Source of the DNA: Burkholderiales bacterium
GTDB taxonomy: Bacteria; Pseudomonadota; Gammaproteobacteria; Burkholderiales; Burkholderiaceae_F
NCBI GenBank assembly: GCA_020248865.1
Contig: JADCGS010000013.1
Span: 53,232 to 117,231 of the forward strand
Length of the DNA stretch: 64,000 nucleotides
Reading direction: 5' to 3'
Part shown: one piece after another, positions 24,339-34,103 of the stretch
Numbering within the stretch: the first letter of the stretch is position 1
Layout of the letters: each line of letters starts with the position of its first letter
Program-made: the position numbers and the translations under genes
Notes under the pieces: generated by a model
The model's database searches: none
The model's input: only the letters and a program-made list of their open reading frames with translations
Told to the model about the DNA's origin: nothing

Positions 24339-25985
24339 TCAGGGCGAGGAGCAGCTCAGGGTGGTACCGAAAGGACTGTCGGCGAACGCGGGACGGCTCT
24401 GCACATTGTTCAGCTCCGCCGTCGAAACCAGGAGCGGATACTGCTTCGTGGAGGCACGCCCTTCGCTACCGCCCACAACCGCACGGACGGAGAGGTCCAG
24501 ATCCAGCCAGAGGCCAAACTGTTTCGGGTAGGTGATCTCAACGATAGCCTGCCCGCGCGAGTCCGTCCTGTCATTCCCATTCAGAAAGTAGACGTTTACC
24601 GGTCGGCGCGGCTCCAGTAGCTTCGTGCCGTTGACGTCCTCGCCGGGGTCCAGTACGTCATTACGGTTCACGTCTTCATTGGCGCAGATGACCGGGCTGC
24701 CGGGACCGTACACCCAGCTCTGCGCTCCCTGCACAAGCCTGCCCCTGTAGTAACGAGGGTGCTCGAGCGACTCGACGCTTACGCGCGCGTTGGACACGGG
24801 TCCACCGCCAACCGACGCGACCTGGACCACGAATTGAAAGCGGTACGTGAGGTCGTCGGGGACAATGATCACACCCGAGGGAGCGACCACGACCGAAACT
24901 GCCGAGGCACGCACCGTCAAGGCGCCCCCGCTTTCCGTACCAAGGCAGCCAGCCCGCGGATTTGAAGGCGTAGCGGTTCCCCCCGCAACCGTGGCGCAGA
25001 GGATCACCTGATCCTGAGCCGTACTGGCTGGGCCGGGAATGAAATCAGTGGTCGCCGTACCGGTTCCGTCTGTCAGTACGACTTGGGTCGTTCCCAGGGC
25101 ACCGAATTGCCCTCCCGCCGCAATGCGGAACGTCACCTGCGCGTTCTGCACGGGCACCCCTTGGTCGCCGAACACGCGCACCACTAGCGCTGACCGGTTC
25201 GCGTTGCCCGAAAGATTGGCGTCAACAACGCCGGGCGCGACCTGGAAAGTGAACGTCAGCGGCGTGGTCGAGGGATCAGGGAGGATGCCTGTGCCGACTT
25301 GTATTGTCGGAGGAGACAGAGGGGAAGCGCCGGCGGCTGTAGCCGTAATGACATCACTGCCGGCCTTGGTTGCCGTGTAAGTGAGCTCATACTGGCCACT
25401 AGCGTTGGTTGTCGCGCTGATGGGGGTGAAGTTGTTCAGCGAGGACGACAGCGTAATCCCCTGGTCCGGCATCGGCGAGTCGCTGGCGTCGCGCAGGAGG
25501 AAGTTGACCTTGGCGGTGCCTCCCGCCGTGACCTGTGAAGTGCCGATCGTGTAGGTGAGTTGCGCGCCAGTCACTGTGAACTTGGCACTGCTGCTCACTG
25601 CGCCGGACGCAACGCGCACGGTGACCACGCGATTGGTCCTGTCCAACAGCGTGACATCCGCCGTAGCCGCGCCCTGGGCATTGGTCGGGCCCGAACCCGG
25701 GCTGATGGAGCTACCCGGGTCGACGGTAAAGGTGAGCGGTACCCCAGACACCGCTTGGCCGTTGCTGTTAACGGCATTGGCGGTCACCTTGACCGGGGGA
25801 TCGCCCGCGTTCTTGACGATGACTCTGTCGAGGCTGAGGGTAATGGAAGCGATCGTCGGGGTTGCCGGGTTCGGGTTCGTCGGCGATGGGCCGGGCGCAC
25901 TGCCGCCGCAACTGGAAATGAGGAATCCGCTGGCAGCAGCAGCAGCCACCGAGGCAAGCTTCGTCCAAGAAGACATCGCAAACAC
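24339..25985 (-). CDS. Ig-like domain lipoprotein downstream of pilQ
   Basis: A 548-aa predicted surface or periplasmic lipoprotein. The signal MFAMSSWTKLASVAAAAASG is followed by FLISSCGG, a lipobox with Cys27 or so, then a Pro-rich linker. Residues about 45-345 hold three bacterial Ig-like (Big_1-type) domains with the repeated pattern AxxxNGQAVxGVPLTF and TNAQGAATADVTL. The last 200 residues look beta-rich, with PRYYRGRL and DVNRNDVLDPGEDVNG (a calcium-loop-like acidic run). It starts 15 bp after pilQ, so it is cotranscribed with the pilus assembly genes. A role at the cell surface or in pilus function is likely, but the function is not known. Confidence 0.75.
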   Translation of the reverse strand: MFAMSSWTKLASVAAAAASGFLISSCGGSAPGPSPTNPNPATPTIASITLSLDRVIVKNAGDPPVKVTANAVNSNGQAVSGVPLTFTVDPGSSISPGSGPTNAQGAATADVTLLDRTNRVVTVRVASGAVSSSAKFTVTGAQLTYTIGTSQVTAGGTAKVNFLLRDASDSPMPDQGITLSSSLNNFTPISATTNASGQYELTYTATKAGSDVITATAAGASPLSPPTIQVGTGILPDPSTTPLTFTFQVAPGVVDANLSGNANRSALVVRVFGDQGVPVQNAQVTFRIAAGGQFGALGTTQVVLTDGTGTATTDFIPGPASTAQDQVILCATVAGGTATPSNPRAGCLGTESGGALTVRASAVSVVVAPSGVIIVPDDLTYRFQFVVQVASVGGGPVSNARVSVESLEHPRYYRGRLVQGAQSWVYGPGSPVICANEDVNRNDVLDPGEDVNGTKLLEPRRPVNVYFLNGNDRTDSRGQAIVEITYPKQFGLWLDLDLSVRAVVGGSEGRASTKQYPLLVSTAELNNVQSRPAFADSPFGTTLSCSSP

Positions 25986-26000
25986 TCCACTCCGGCAGCC

Positions 26001-28217
26001 TTAACGGACAGCTGCGACTTGGTTAGACACAACTCGCGGCGTAATGAAGATCATCAACTCGGTTCGATCATTAACGCGGAAACGGTTGCGAAACAGCGCA
26101 CCCACGTACGGTACATCGCCGAGCACCGGAACCTTGGTGACCGTGTTGCGCTCGATCTGCTCGTAGATACCGCCGAGCACGACCGTACCGCCATTTTCCA
26201 CGAGGACCTGTGTTTGCACGTTCTTCGTGTCGATTGCGGGACCGGAGGCCGTGTCCTGACCGCGGCTGTCTTTGTTGACGCGTACGTCGAGAAAGATGGC
26301 GCCCTCGGGGGTGATTTGCGGGGTGACTTCCAGCTTCAGCGTCGCCTTGCGGAACTGAATGCTGGTTGCTCCGCTGGAGGTGGCTTGCTGATAGGGGATT
26401 TCGGTGCCCTGCTCGATGCTTGCCTTGACCTTGTCGGCCGTCACTAGGCGCGGGCTGGAGACGATCTTGCCGCGCCCCTCGACTTCCAGAGCAGTCAACT
26501 CCAGCGCCAGTAGTCGGCTCAGACTGGAATTGAACAGCGTGAGCGCGACGCCCGCTGGCGAGAAACCATTGACGTTGGCGCCCGGCAGATTGACGAAGCT
26601 CGCGTTGGTCGAAATGCCCGGCGCACCCACACCATTTTGTGAGCCGCCACCGCCCGCGCCCTGGCCGATTGTGACAGTCGAGCCGCCCGGACTCGTCGAC
26701 GTTGTTGTACCGCCGACTCCATTGAGCGAGCCAAACGCATTGGACCCAACGATCTCACGCGGGAACCCGGTGCTGCCACCCAGACGAACCCCGAGACTAC
26801 GGCTGAACCGGTCGTCGGCTTCGACGATGCGCGCTTCGATCAAGACCTGCGGCACCGCCACATCGATTCGCTGCAACAGGCGACGCACTTCCTCCAGTCG
26901 AGAGGCCGTGTCCTGCACGAACAACTGATTGGTACGCGGATCGACCACCACACTGCCACGCTTGGACAACAAGCGCTGCCTTTCGTCGGCCAGCAGCTTA
27001 CGCACGTCCTCGGCCTTCTGATAGTTGACGACGAAGGTCTCGGTCCTCAGGGGCTCGAGGTCCTGAATCTGGTTGCGCGCCTCTAGTTCCAGCTTCTCCT
27101 TGGTAGCCAGTTCCTCACGCGGGGCAACGATCAAGACGTTGCCGTTCTTGCGCATGTCAAGACCCTTGCTCTGCAGAATGATGTCGAGCGCCTGGTCCCA
27201 GGGAACATCCTTCAGGCGCAGCGTGATCGAGCCAGAGACGGAATCGCTGGTGATGATGTTCAGGTTCGTAAAGTCGGCGATGACCTGCAGCAGCGACCGA
27301 ACATCCACACTTTGGAAATTCAGCGAAAGGCGCTCCCCCTGGTAGCCCTGACGCGTACCCTGAAACAGGCGCGTCGGGTCCTCGCGTACCGGCTTGACCT
27401 CGACGACGAAACGCGTGTCGCTCTGAAAGGCGTTCTTCTCCCACAGGCCGCGTGGTTCAATCACCATGCGAACGTTTCCGCCCTGCTGCACCGTATTGAT
27501 CAACGCGACAGGCGTACCGAAGTCGGTCACGTCGAGGCGGCGGCGTAGTGACTCGGGCAGTGCCGTATTGAGAAACTCTACAATCACTTGATTGCCCTGC
27601 TGACGAATGTCAACGCTTGTATTCGGATCCGCCAGGTCCACAACGACGCGCCCTTCGCCCTCGGCACCGCGGCGGAAATCGATGGCGCGCAGGGTGCGCG
27701 GCGGCTCCACGGCCTCCGCGCGTAGCGGTGCCGACGGGCTAGCCGCCGCCTCGGGGCGGAACGTGGTGGTGTCTGCGACCGCTGAGCCCAGAGCAACCGT
27801 GATCGTGCTGCCGGAGACGCTCACGGCGTGCGTCACCGGTCGCCGCAGGTTCAGCACCAGACGCGAACGGCCCTGCGCCTGCACCACGTTGACTGAACGC
27901 AGGTCGCCCTGATTGAGTTCTACCTGGTTTCGTCCCAGGTTGTTGACCGTCTGTGGCAGATCAATGGCAATACGGGCCGGGTTGTTCACCGAGAAACTGG
28001 GGGGGATGCCGGAGACGGCGGATCTCATTTGGACCGTCAGCACGACGCTGGCCCCGGTCTGCGCGGCCTCGACGCGCTCGATGCTGTTCTCGGCGGAGGC
28101 GGAGGCTTGATTCGAGGCCGGCGCCTGCGCGCTGGCCGAACTCATCGCTAACCACAAGGTCCCAAACACCACCGTGCGGGCGGTTAGCAAGGTCCGGTAC
28201 AGCATGCGGGGCTTCAT
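26001..28217 (-). CDS. pilQ: Type IV pilus secretin PilQ
   Basis: Outer-membrane secretin (738 aa) through which type IV pili exit. After a signal peptide (MKPRMLYRTLLTARTVVFGT and following) come two AMIN domains that bind peptidoglycan, a secretin N1 domain (NFQSVDVRSLLQVIADFTNL), an N0/N1 repeat region and the C-terminal secretin domain with VPQVLIEARIVEADDRFSR and the VPVLGDVPYVGALFR hallmark. The ATG at 28217 follows GGGAGAAGG and overlaps the pilP stop (ATGA). A Gly/Ser-rich insertion (GGGGSQNGVG) lies inside the secretin domain. Confidence 0.96.
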   Translation of the reverse strand: MKPRMLYRTLLTARTVVFGTLWLAMSSASAQAPASNQASASAENSIERVEAAQTGASVVLTVQMRSAVSGIPPSFSVNNPARIAIDLPQTVNNLGRNQVELNQGDLRSVNVVQAQGRSRLVLNLRRPVTHAVSVSGSTITVALGSAVADTTTFRPEAAASPSAPLRAEAVEPPRTLRAIDFRRGAEGEGRVVVDLADPNTSVDIRQQGNQVIVEFLNTALPESLRRRLDVTDFGTPVALINTVQQGGNVRMVIEPRGLWEKNAFQSDTRFVVEVKPVREDPTRLFQGTRQGYQGERLSLNFQSVDVRSLLQVIADFTNLNIITSDSVSGSITLRLKDVPWDQALDIILQSKGLDMRKNGNVLIVAPREELATKEKLELEARNQIQDLEPLRTETFVVNYQKAEDVRKLLADERQRLLSKRGSVVVDPRTNQLFVQDTASRLEEVRRLLQRIDVAVPQVLIEARIVEADDRFSRSLGVRLGGSTGFPREIVGSNAFGSLNGVGGTTTSTSPGGSTVTIGQGAGGGGSQNGVGAPGISTNASFVNLPGANVNGFSPAGVALTLFNSSLSRLLALELTALEVEGRGKIVSSPRLVTADKVKASIEQGTEIPYQQATSSGATSIQFRKATLKLEVTPQITPEGAIFLDVRVNKDSRGQDTASGPAIDTKNVQTQVLVENGGTVVLGGIYEQIERNTVTKVPVLGDVPYVGALFRNRFRVNDRTELMIFITPRVVSNQVAAVR

Positions 28218-28786
28218 CGCCTTCTCCCTTGTTGCGCCGACGCTGGGCCTTCCTGCAGCTCCAGCTTGGCGGGCCGCTCGATCCACTCGCCAGCAGCGTC
28301 CTGAACGATTTCCTTCAGCTGCACCTCTGACTCGGTGATCCGAGTCACGAGGCCAAAATTCTGGCCCACGTAGTTGCCCACGCGGACCATGTGTGTGCCG
28401 CCGCTGGTTTCAACTAGAGCCACATTAGTTCCAGCCTGGTTCAGCATGCCCACCATGCGAATCTGGTCAAGCGAAAAGCCTTCGAGGACTTCGCGCCGGC
28501 GATCCAGGTCTGGCTTGATTGCCGAAGCCGAGGCGCGCGACTGCTGCTGACGGGCCACCGCGATCGTGATCTTCTGGCTGTCGAACGGGTCCAGCAGGCT
28601 GCGAGACTCATAGACCTGCGGCGCAAACTGCTTCGGCTCGGGCACCGGCGGCGCATTGGGCTTCATCGCCTGGCGTGTCTCGGACATCCATTGCTGGACC
28701 TCAGACTGACCGCCCCAGCCGCAGCCGACCAGCAACAGCGGCGCGACCAGTGTCAGAAAATACAGTGGCCTGGTCATGGGCGTCAT
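28214..28786 (-). CDS. pilP: Type IV pilus lipoprotein PilP
   Basis: Inner-membrane lipoprotein (190 aa) that connects the PilMNO platform to the PilQ secretin. Start MTPMTRPLYFLTLVAPLLLV, then the lipobox GCG with Cys22; a disordered Pro-rich linker; and a C-terminal beta-barrel domain containing MVGMLNQAGTNVALVETSG and HMVRVGNYVGQNFGLV. It overlaps pilO upstream and pilQ downstream by four bases each, so all are coupled. Confidence 0.95.
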   Translation of the reverse strand: MTPMTRPLYFLTLVAPLLLVGCGWGGQSEVQQWMSETRQAMKPNAPPVPEPKQFAPQVYESRSLLDPFDSQKITIAVARQQQSRASASAIKPDLDRRREVLEGFSLDQIRMVGMLNQAGTNVALVETSGGTHMVRVGNYVGQNFGLVTRITESEVQLKEIVQDAAGEWIERPAKLELQEGPASAQQGRRR

Positions 28787-29430
28787 TTCTTGGGTGCGGC
28801 CTTGGCGGCAGCCGCCTTGCGCTGGGCGGCCACCTCCTCTTCGTCGAGATAGCGGAACGTCTTCGCAGTCGCATCAAGCGTCAGCGCGCCATCCTTGCCC
28901 TGCTGCAAGTTAAGGTTATTGAGCGTGACGATGCGCGGGAGATTAGCGATATCGCCGGCAAATGAACCCAAATCGTGATACCGACCGGAAATCTTCACCG
29001 AAATGGGAAGCTCCGCGTAGTAGTCCTTGACGACGGTAGAGCCAGGACGAAACAGCTCGAACTGCAAGCCGCGACCAATCCCGGCTTGATTGATGTCCGA
29101 CAGCAGGGCGTCCATCTCCGCCTTACTCGGCAACTGCTTCTCGAGCGTCAGAACAAACTGGTTGACCTGTTCCTTCTGCCGACGCAATTCCTCCAGATTG
29201 ACGGCCTGCTGCACCTTGCTCCGGAACTGCTCCTTGAGCGAAACCTCCTCGGCACGCAGCCGTTCGATCTCTTCGACCTGCGCTTTCCAAACAACAAACC
29301 AGCCGACCGCCGCACAGCCAGCAATGATCACCAGCCAAAGGGCCACGCGCGGCACGAGCGGCCAGGAACCGACGTTTTCCAGCGTAAGTCCCTGGAACTG
29401 GGCGGCAAGATCGCGGGGGTTCATCGCCAT
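28783..29430 (-). CDS. pilO: Type IV pilus inner-membrane protein PilO
   Basis: Inner-membrane assembly protein (215 aa) that forms heterodimers with PilN. Topology: short cytoplasmic N-terminus, a single helix WPLVPRVALWLVIIAGCAAV, a periplasmic coiled coil (EEIERLRAEEVSLKEQFRSK), and a ferredoxin-like domain containing GLQFELFRPG and ELPISVKISGRYHDLGSF. The Ala/Lys tail ends in APKK. It overlaps pilP by four bases and follows pilN by 3 bp. Confidence 0.95.
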   Translation of the reverse strand: MAMNPRDLAAQFQGLTLENVGSWPLVPRVALWLVIIAGCAAVGWFVVWKAQVEEIERLRAEEVSLKEQFRSKVQQAVNLEELRRQKEQVNQFVLTLEKQLPSKAEMDALLSDINQAGIGRGLQFELFRPGSTVVKDYYAELPISVKISGRYHDLGSFAGDIANLPRIVTLNNLNLQQGKDGALTLDATAKTFRYLDEEEVAAQRKAAAAKAAPKK

Positions 29431-29433
29431 GGT

Positions 29434-30093
29434 CTACTTCTTGGCCGCCGCAGCAGACGAGGACCCACCTGCCGGAGCGCTCGCGGGCGCATTGGTTCGA
29501 TTGACCACCACTTGGGCACGTACCGGCGTCGGCTTCATGTAGAAATTCAGCACGAACTCGAACAGCCGCCGGTTGGCCGACTGCTGCTGGGCCTGATTGC
29601 CGCCCGCCACCCGAATCTCGATGAGTTCGGGCCGGTCGAGGAAACGCGAATTGTTTTGCAAGTTGCGCAAGTACTCTGAGACACGCTCATTGGAGGCGGC
29701 AAAACCAGTCACGTTGACCTTCAAACCCTCCTGCTTGATGGTGCGCAGGTAGATGCCCTCCGGCGTCTGTCGGGCAAGCTCGTCGAGCAGGTAAACGGGC
29801 TGGTTGCGATCGGCCTGCAAGTCTTCCACCGCGCGCTGCCGTGCCCGTAGTGCATCGATCTCGTTGCGAAGGTTAGCGATCTCCTTGATTTGTGCGTCAA
29901 GCTTCCGGTTCTCGGCAGCTACCAATTCATTGCGCTCCTGCTGGCCACCGATCAGTCCCTGCAGAACACTCCAGACCAGAAAAACCAGAACCCCGCCGGC
30001 CACCGCCGACAGGCCGGTCAGGAACCAGAACATCTTCTTCTGCCGCTCGCGCCTTGCCTCGCGATGCGGCATGAGATTGATGCGGACGCTCAC
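29434..30093 (-). CDS. pilN: Type IV pilus inner-membrane protein PilN
   Basis: PilN (219 aa), partner of PilO and PilM. The N-terminus VRINLMPHREARRERQKK contains the INLLP-like motif (here INLMPHRE) that inserts into the PilM cleft. A helix follows (FWFLTGLSAVAGGVLVFLVW), then a coiled coil and a ferredoxin-like periplasmic domain. The GTG start at 30093 overlaps the pilM stop (GTGA) and places the conserved INLMP motif at the N-terminus. A poorly conserved upstream extension of the frame was rejected. Confidence 0.95.
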   Translation of the reverse strand: MSVRINLMPHREARRERQKKMFWFLTGLSAVAGGVLVFLVWSVLQGLIGGQQERNELVAAENRKLDAQIKEIANLRNEIDALRARQRAVEDLQADRNQPVYLLDELARQTPEGIYLRTIKQEGLKVNVTGFAASNERVSEYLRNLQNNSRFLDRPELIEIRVAGGNQAQQQSANRRLFEFVLNFYMKPTPVRAQVVVNRTNAPASAPAGGSSSAAAAKK

Positions 30094-31166
30094 TTGTCGA
30101 ATCTCCGCATCGCAAGACCACAGGGGGTGAGCAGTGCCGGGGCATCCAAGCGCAGTTGCTTGTCGCGCACGCCGTTTGCGATTTCCATGCCCTTGAAAGG
30201 CGAAATCACCGAGGTGGGGACCTGAGCTCGTTCCATCAGCGCCTCCGGCAGCCCGGCCAGTACCGCGGAGCCTCCGCACAACATGATCTGGTCGACCCGC
30301 GTGTACGGTGTCGATGTGAAGAAGAACTGCAGCGCACGCGTGATTTCGGTCGTCGCGGCGTCGATGAACGGACGAAGCACCTCGTTCTCATAGTTGGCCG
30401 GCAAATCGCCGCTGCGCTTCTTCAGTTCGGCCTCCTCCGCGGGAATGCCGTAGGTACGTGCGATATCACCGGTGAGTTGCTGACCTCCGAAAGGCTGTTC
30501 TCGCTCGTAGATCGCCTCCCCATCGTGCATCACCGTGACGCTAGTCGTATTAGCGCCCAAGTAGAACACAGCAATGACGAGCCCCTCGCCGCCGTTCGGC
30601 AGTTGCTCGATGAGCCGTTCCAGAGCCGCACGCATGGCATACGATTCAACGTCGACCACCACCGGCCTCAGGCCGGCGGCCTGCGCCACGGCCATGCGGT
30701 CCTCGACTTTCTCCTTGCGCGAAGCGGCGATCAGAACCTCAACATCATCCGGCGCATTGGGAATCGGACCAAGCACCTGAAAATCGAGGCTCACTTCGTC
30801 CAGCGCAAATGGGATGTACTGATTGGCCTCACTCTCGACCTGCATCTCGAGTTCTTCCTCGCGCAGGTTCGCGGGTAGCGCAATACGCTTGGTAATGACG
30901 GCTGAGGCCGGAAGGGCCAGAGAAACGTTCTTGATCCGGCAGCCCGCGCGCCGCAACGCGCGCTTGACCGCCTCCGCGACCACCTCGATCTTGTCGATGT
31001 TGCCATCCACGACTGCGCCACGCGGCAACGGCTCAATGGCGTAGCGCTCAAGGCGAACGACGCCGCCTGCGCCCTGGGAGAGCTCAACGAGCTTGACACT
31101 CGACGAGCCGATGTCAAGACCGATCAACGGCGGTGTCTTCGACGAAAAGGGCAAATCGAAAGGCAA
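30090..31166 (-). CDS. pilM: Type IV pilus assembly protein PilM
   Basis: Cytoplasmic actin-like protein (358 aa). ATP-site motifs are GLDIGSSSVKLVEL near the start and LGANTTSVTVMHDGE in the middle; LCGGSAVLAGLPEAL is the C-terminal actin-fold motif. It binds PilN at the inner membrane and links the pilus platform to the motor ATPases. The start is TTG at 31166 with GGAG seven bases upstream. It is the first gene of the pilMNOPQ unit, with its promoter in the 463-bp gap shared with mrcA. Confidence 0.95.
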   Translation of the reverse strand: MPFDLPFSSKTPPLIGLDIGSSSVKLVELSQGAGGVVRLERYAIEPLPRGAVVDGNIDKIEVVAEAVKRALRRAGCRIKNVSLALPASAVITKRIALPANLREEELEMQVESEANQYIPFALDEVSLDFQVLGPIPNAPDDVEVLIAASRKEKVEDRMAVAQAAGLRPVVVDVESYAMRAALERLIEQLPNGGEGLVIAVFYLGANTTSVTVMHDGEAIYEREQPFGGQQLTGDIARTYGIPAEEAELKKRSGDLPANYENEVLRPFIDAATTEITRALQFFFTSTPYTRVDQIMLCGGSAVLAGLPEALMERAQVPTSVISPFKGMEIANGVRDKQLRLDAPALLTPCGLAMRRFDK

Positions 31167-31629
31167 GAACGACTCCGAAAAAGGTGACCCGACAATACGT
31201 CAGGAGCCACCAAGGCGAGTTTGCGGCGGAGATCACCTAATCCGCGGCCGGCCGGCCAACTGTGTCCAGGACCGCCAGACCAACCGCTTTTTCCTTTTGT
31301 TTCCTGTGGTTACCGCAGTCTTCTTGGATGGAACTTCAAATGCTATCAACAGAACCGAAGCGCGCACAAGCCCAATAATCCGACGAGCACGGCCGGATTT
31401 CCCGGGTACCCATGACTTTTGTCGACATTAATCGGGCACGTGGCCTGGCAATGATCCCGTTTGAGCGCAATCCGCGCCGACGACGGACCCACTCACGGAA
31501 CACAACCAGAACGACGAGAGCGTACGGTTCGCCTTGGCGCGCTTCCTATAATCCGAAAGTGCTCCCGCACCAGCGCGGCGTTCGATTGAGCGTCGCCGTA
31601 ATCGAGCAACGCGCTCATCATCGCCCATC
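31167..31629. other. 463-bp divergent promoter region between pilM and mrcA
   Basis: No gene is seen. The central part (about 31270-31430) is visibly richer in A+T than its surroundings, as expected for divergent promoters. On the plus side a perfect TATAAT lies at 31547-31552. For the minus-strand pil unit I could not choose a convincing -35/-10 pair. Confidence 0.6.
31547..31552 (+). promoter_or_regulatory. -10 box of the mrcA promoter
   Basis: The hexamer is a perfect TATAAT in an otherwise GC-rich context. No good -35 sits at 16-18 bp upstream. Transcription would start near 31559 and leave a leader of about 70 nt before the GTG start of mrcA. Confidence 0.5.
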
Positions 31630-34023
31630 GTGCAAGCAAACAACCCATCAGAGCACAGCCGCGGCGCGCCCCGCCGGCCAGCAATCGGCTGGCGGCGCAT
31701 GGCGCTGCACCTGGCGGTGCTCGGGGCGGGCGCGGTCGTCAGCGGTCTGCTGCTGGCCGCCTTCATTCTTGCGGTGGCGTACTCCAATCTGCCGCCGATC
31801 GACAGCATCGCCGACTACAAGCCGAAAATCCCGTTGCGGGTGTGGACCGCCGACGGTCAGTTGATCGGCGAGTTTGGCGAGGAGCGGCGCGACTACATCA
31901 AGATCGGCGAGGTCGCGCCGGTCGTCAAGCAGGCGATCCTGGCGGCCGAGGACGACCGCTTCTACGAACACCGCGGCGTCGACTATGCGGGCCTGGCGCG
32001 CGCCGTGCTCGCCAACTTCGCCACCGGCCGGCGCGGCCAGGGCGGCAGCACGATCACCATGCAGATTGCGCGCACCTTCTACCTGCCGACGGAGAAGCTG
32101 TACACGCGCAAGATCTACGAGATCGCGCTGGCCTTCAAGATCGAGGCCGAGTTGTCCAAGGATCGCATCCTCGAGATCTACGTCAACCAGATCTTCCTCG
32201 GCCACCGCGCCTACGGCTTCGGCGCCGCGGCGCAGACTTACTTCGGCAAGCGCCTGAACGATCTGTCGGCCGGGCAAGTGGCGATCCTGGCGGGCATCCC
32301 GGTGGCGCCGAGCGCCTACAACCCGCGCACCAATCCCAAGCGCGCCAAGGCCCGGCAGACCTATGTGCTCGGACGCATGCTGCAACTGGGCTATATCGAC
32401 AAGACCACTCACGACAAGGCGGTGGCCGAGCCGATCGTCGTGCGCGGCGGCCCCGCGCCGCTGGTGGCGGATGACACGAACTCATCCGCCCGCCCGCGCC
32501 TGCATGCCGAGTTCGCCGCCGAACTGGCGCGCCAGCTGATGTTCGAGATCTTTCGGGAGGAAACCTACAGCCGCGGCATCAACGTCTACACGACGCTGGT
32601 GAGCAGCGACCAGCAGGCTGCCTACGAGGCCCTGCGCGCGCAGGTACTCGACTACGATCGCCGCTACGGCTACCGCGGACCCGAGGCCTTTGTGCAGCTG
32701 CTTGGCGACCCCGTCGGGCGCGAGCAGCAGATCGAGGACGCGCTGATCGAGGCGATCGACAGCCCGGGGCTGTTGCCGGCCGTGGTGCTGGAAGCGTCGC
32801 CGAAGGCCGTCAAGGTAGTGCTCGCCGGCGGCGAGGTGGCGACCGTGAGCGGCGAAGGCCTCCGCTTCGCCGCACGCGCGCTGGATCCTAAGGCGCAGCC
32901 GACGCGCCGTATCGTCCCGGGCGCGCTGGTGCGCGTCACGCCGCTCAGGGCAAGCCGCTCTCCGGCGCTGGAGATCGTGCAGCTACCCCAGGTGGAGGCC
33001 GCGTTCGTCGCGGCCGACGCCGGCGACGGCGCGGTCCGCGCGCTGGTCGGCGGCTTTGACTTCAACCTCAACAAGTTCAACCATGTGACCCAAGCCTGGC
33101 GCCAGCCGGGATCGAGCTTCAAGCCCTTCATCTACTCGGCCGCGCTCGAGAAGGGATTCATGCCCAGCACGCTCATCAACGACGCGCCGCTGGCCGTGGA
33201 TCCGGCGCTGACCGGCGGGCAGCTGTGGGAGCCGAAGAACTACGACGGCAAGTTCGAGGGTCCGATGCGCCTGCGCCAGGGACTGGCCAAGTCGAAGAAC
33301 CTGGTGTCGATCCGCGTGCTGCAGTCGATCACGCCGCGGTTCGCGCAGGAGCATATCCAGCGCTTCGGCTTTCCGGCCGAGCGTCACCCGCCTTACCTCA
33401 CGATGGCGCTGGGCGCAGGCTCGGTCACGCCGTGGCAGATGCTGGCCGGTTATGGTGTGATTGCCAGCGGCGGCTACCGCGTGCAGCCGTACCTGATCGC
33501 CCGTGTGACCGATGCGCAGGGCCGCAGTCTCATGGAGGCGCAGCCGGTGGTCGCCGGTGACGAGTCGCAGCGCGTTCTATCGGCCCGCAACGCATTTCTG
33601 ATGGACAGCCTGTTGCGCGACGTCACACGCTTCGGCACCGCGGTGCGCGCGCAGTCACTCAAACGCAGTGACCTCGCGGGCAAAACCGGCACCACCAACG
33701 ACTCGCACGACGCGTGGTTTGCCGGCTACGGCGGCGGACTCGTCGCCGTCGGCTGGATGGGCTTCGACCAGCCACGGCCGCTGGGCGAGCGCGAAACCGG
33801 CGGCGGCCTGGCGCTGCCGATCTGGATCAACTACATGGCCGCCGCCCTGAAAAACCGCGAAGAGGTCGCGCCAGCCATGCCGGAGGGCGTGGTGGCCCTC
33901 AATGGGGAGCTTTATTACGCGGAGTTCCCGCCCGGCGCCGCCGTCGCCAGCCTGGGCCTGGAGGACGGCCTCGCGCCCGAAGAGCAGAAAAAGACGGACA
34001 AAGTGCGGGACCAGATCTTCTAG
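31630..34023 (+). CDS. mrcA: Penicillin-binding protein 1A (bifunctional)
   Basis: Class A PBP (797 aa) that polymerises glycan strands and cross-links peptides in the periplasm. A cytoplasmic tail is followed by one membrane anchor (about residues 25-50). The GT51 domain has the catalytic glutamate in AEDDRFYEHRGVD (Glu107) and QGGSTITMQIAR. An OB-like insertion lies in the middle. The transpeptidase has S495-S-F-K498, S555-K-N and K685-T-G, so all three active-site motifs are intact. Start is GTG at 31630; an in-frame ATG at 31699 would cut off most of the cytoplasmic tail. Divergent from pilM, as is common in proteobacteria. Confidence 0.96.
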   Translation: MQANNPSEHSRGAPRRPAIGWRRMALHLAVLGAGAVVSGLLLAAFILAVAYSNLPPIDSIADYKPKIPLRVWTADGQLIGEFGEERRDYIKIGEVAPVVKQAILAAEDDRFYEHRGVDYAGLARAVLANFATGRRGQGGSTITMQIARTFYLPTEKLYTRKIYEIALAFKIEAELSKDRILEIYVNQIFLGHRAYGFGAAAQTYFGKRLNDLSAGQVAILAGIPVAPSAYNPRTNPKRAKARQTYVLGRMLQLGYIDKTTHDKAVAEPIVVRGGPAPLVADDTNSSARPRLHAEFAAELARQLMFEIFREETYSRGINVYTTLVSSDQQAAYEALRAQVLDYDRRYGYRGPEAFVQLLGDPVGREQQIEDALIEAIDSPGLLPAVVLEASPKAVKVVLAGGEVATVSGEGLRFAARALDPKAQPTRRIVPGALVRVTPLRASRSPALEIVQLPQVEAAFVAADAGDGAVRALVGGFDFNLNKFNHVTQAWRQPGSSFKPFIYSAALEKGFMPSTLINDAPLAVDPALTGGQLWEPKNYDGKFEGPMRLRQGLAKSKNLVSIRVLQSITPRFAQEHIQRFGFPAERHPPYLTMALGAGSVTPWQMLAGYGVIASGGYRVQPYLIARVTDAQGRSLMEAQPVVAGDESQRVLSARNAFLMDSLLRDVTRFGTAVRAQSLKRSDLAGKTGTTNDSHDAWFAGYGGGLVAVGWMGFDQPRPLGERETGGGLALPIWINYMAAALKNREEVAPAMPEGVVALNGELYYAEFPPGAAVASLGLEDGLAPEEQKKTDKVRDQIF

Positions 34024-34081
34024 GGCAGCGCAGGGGGTCGGTGCGCGACAGACTGACCGCGGATGCGAATCTGCAATCCCT

Positions 34082-34103
34082 GATGCCGACCCCGCCCGGC
34101 ATC
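34082..34103. terminator. Hairpin between convergent mrcA and cyaY
   Basis: Arms GATGCCG and CGGCATC pair around an 8-nt loop and overlap the cyaY stop codon. No T-run follows on either strand, so it may end transcription only weakly or with Rho. Confidence 0.3.
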
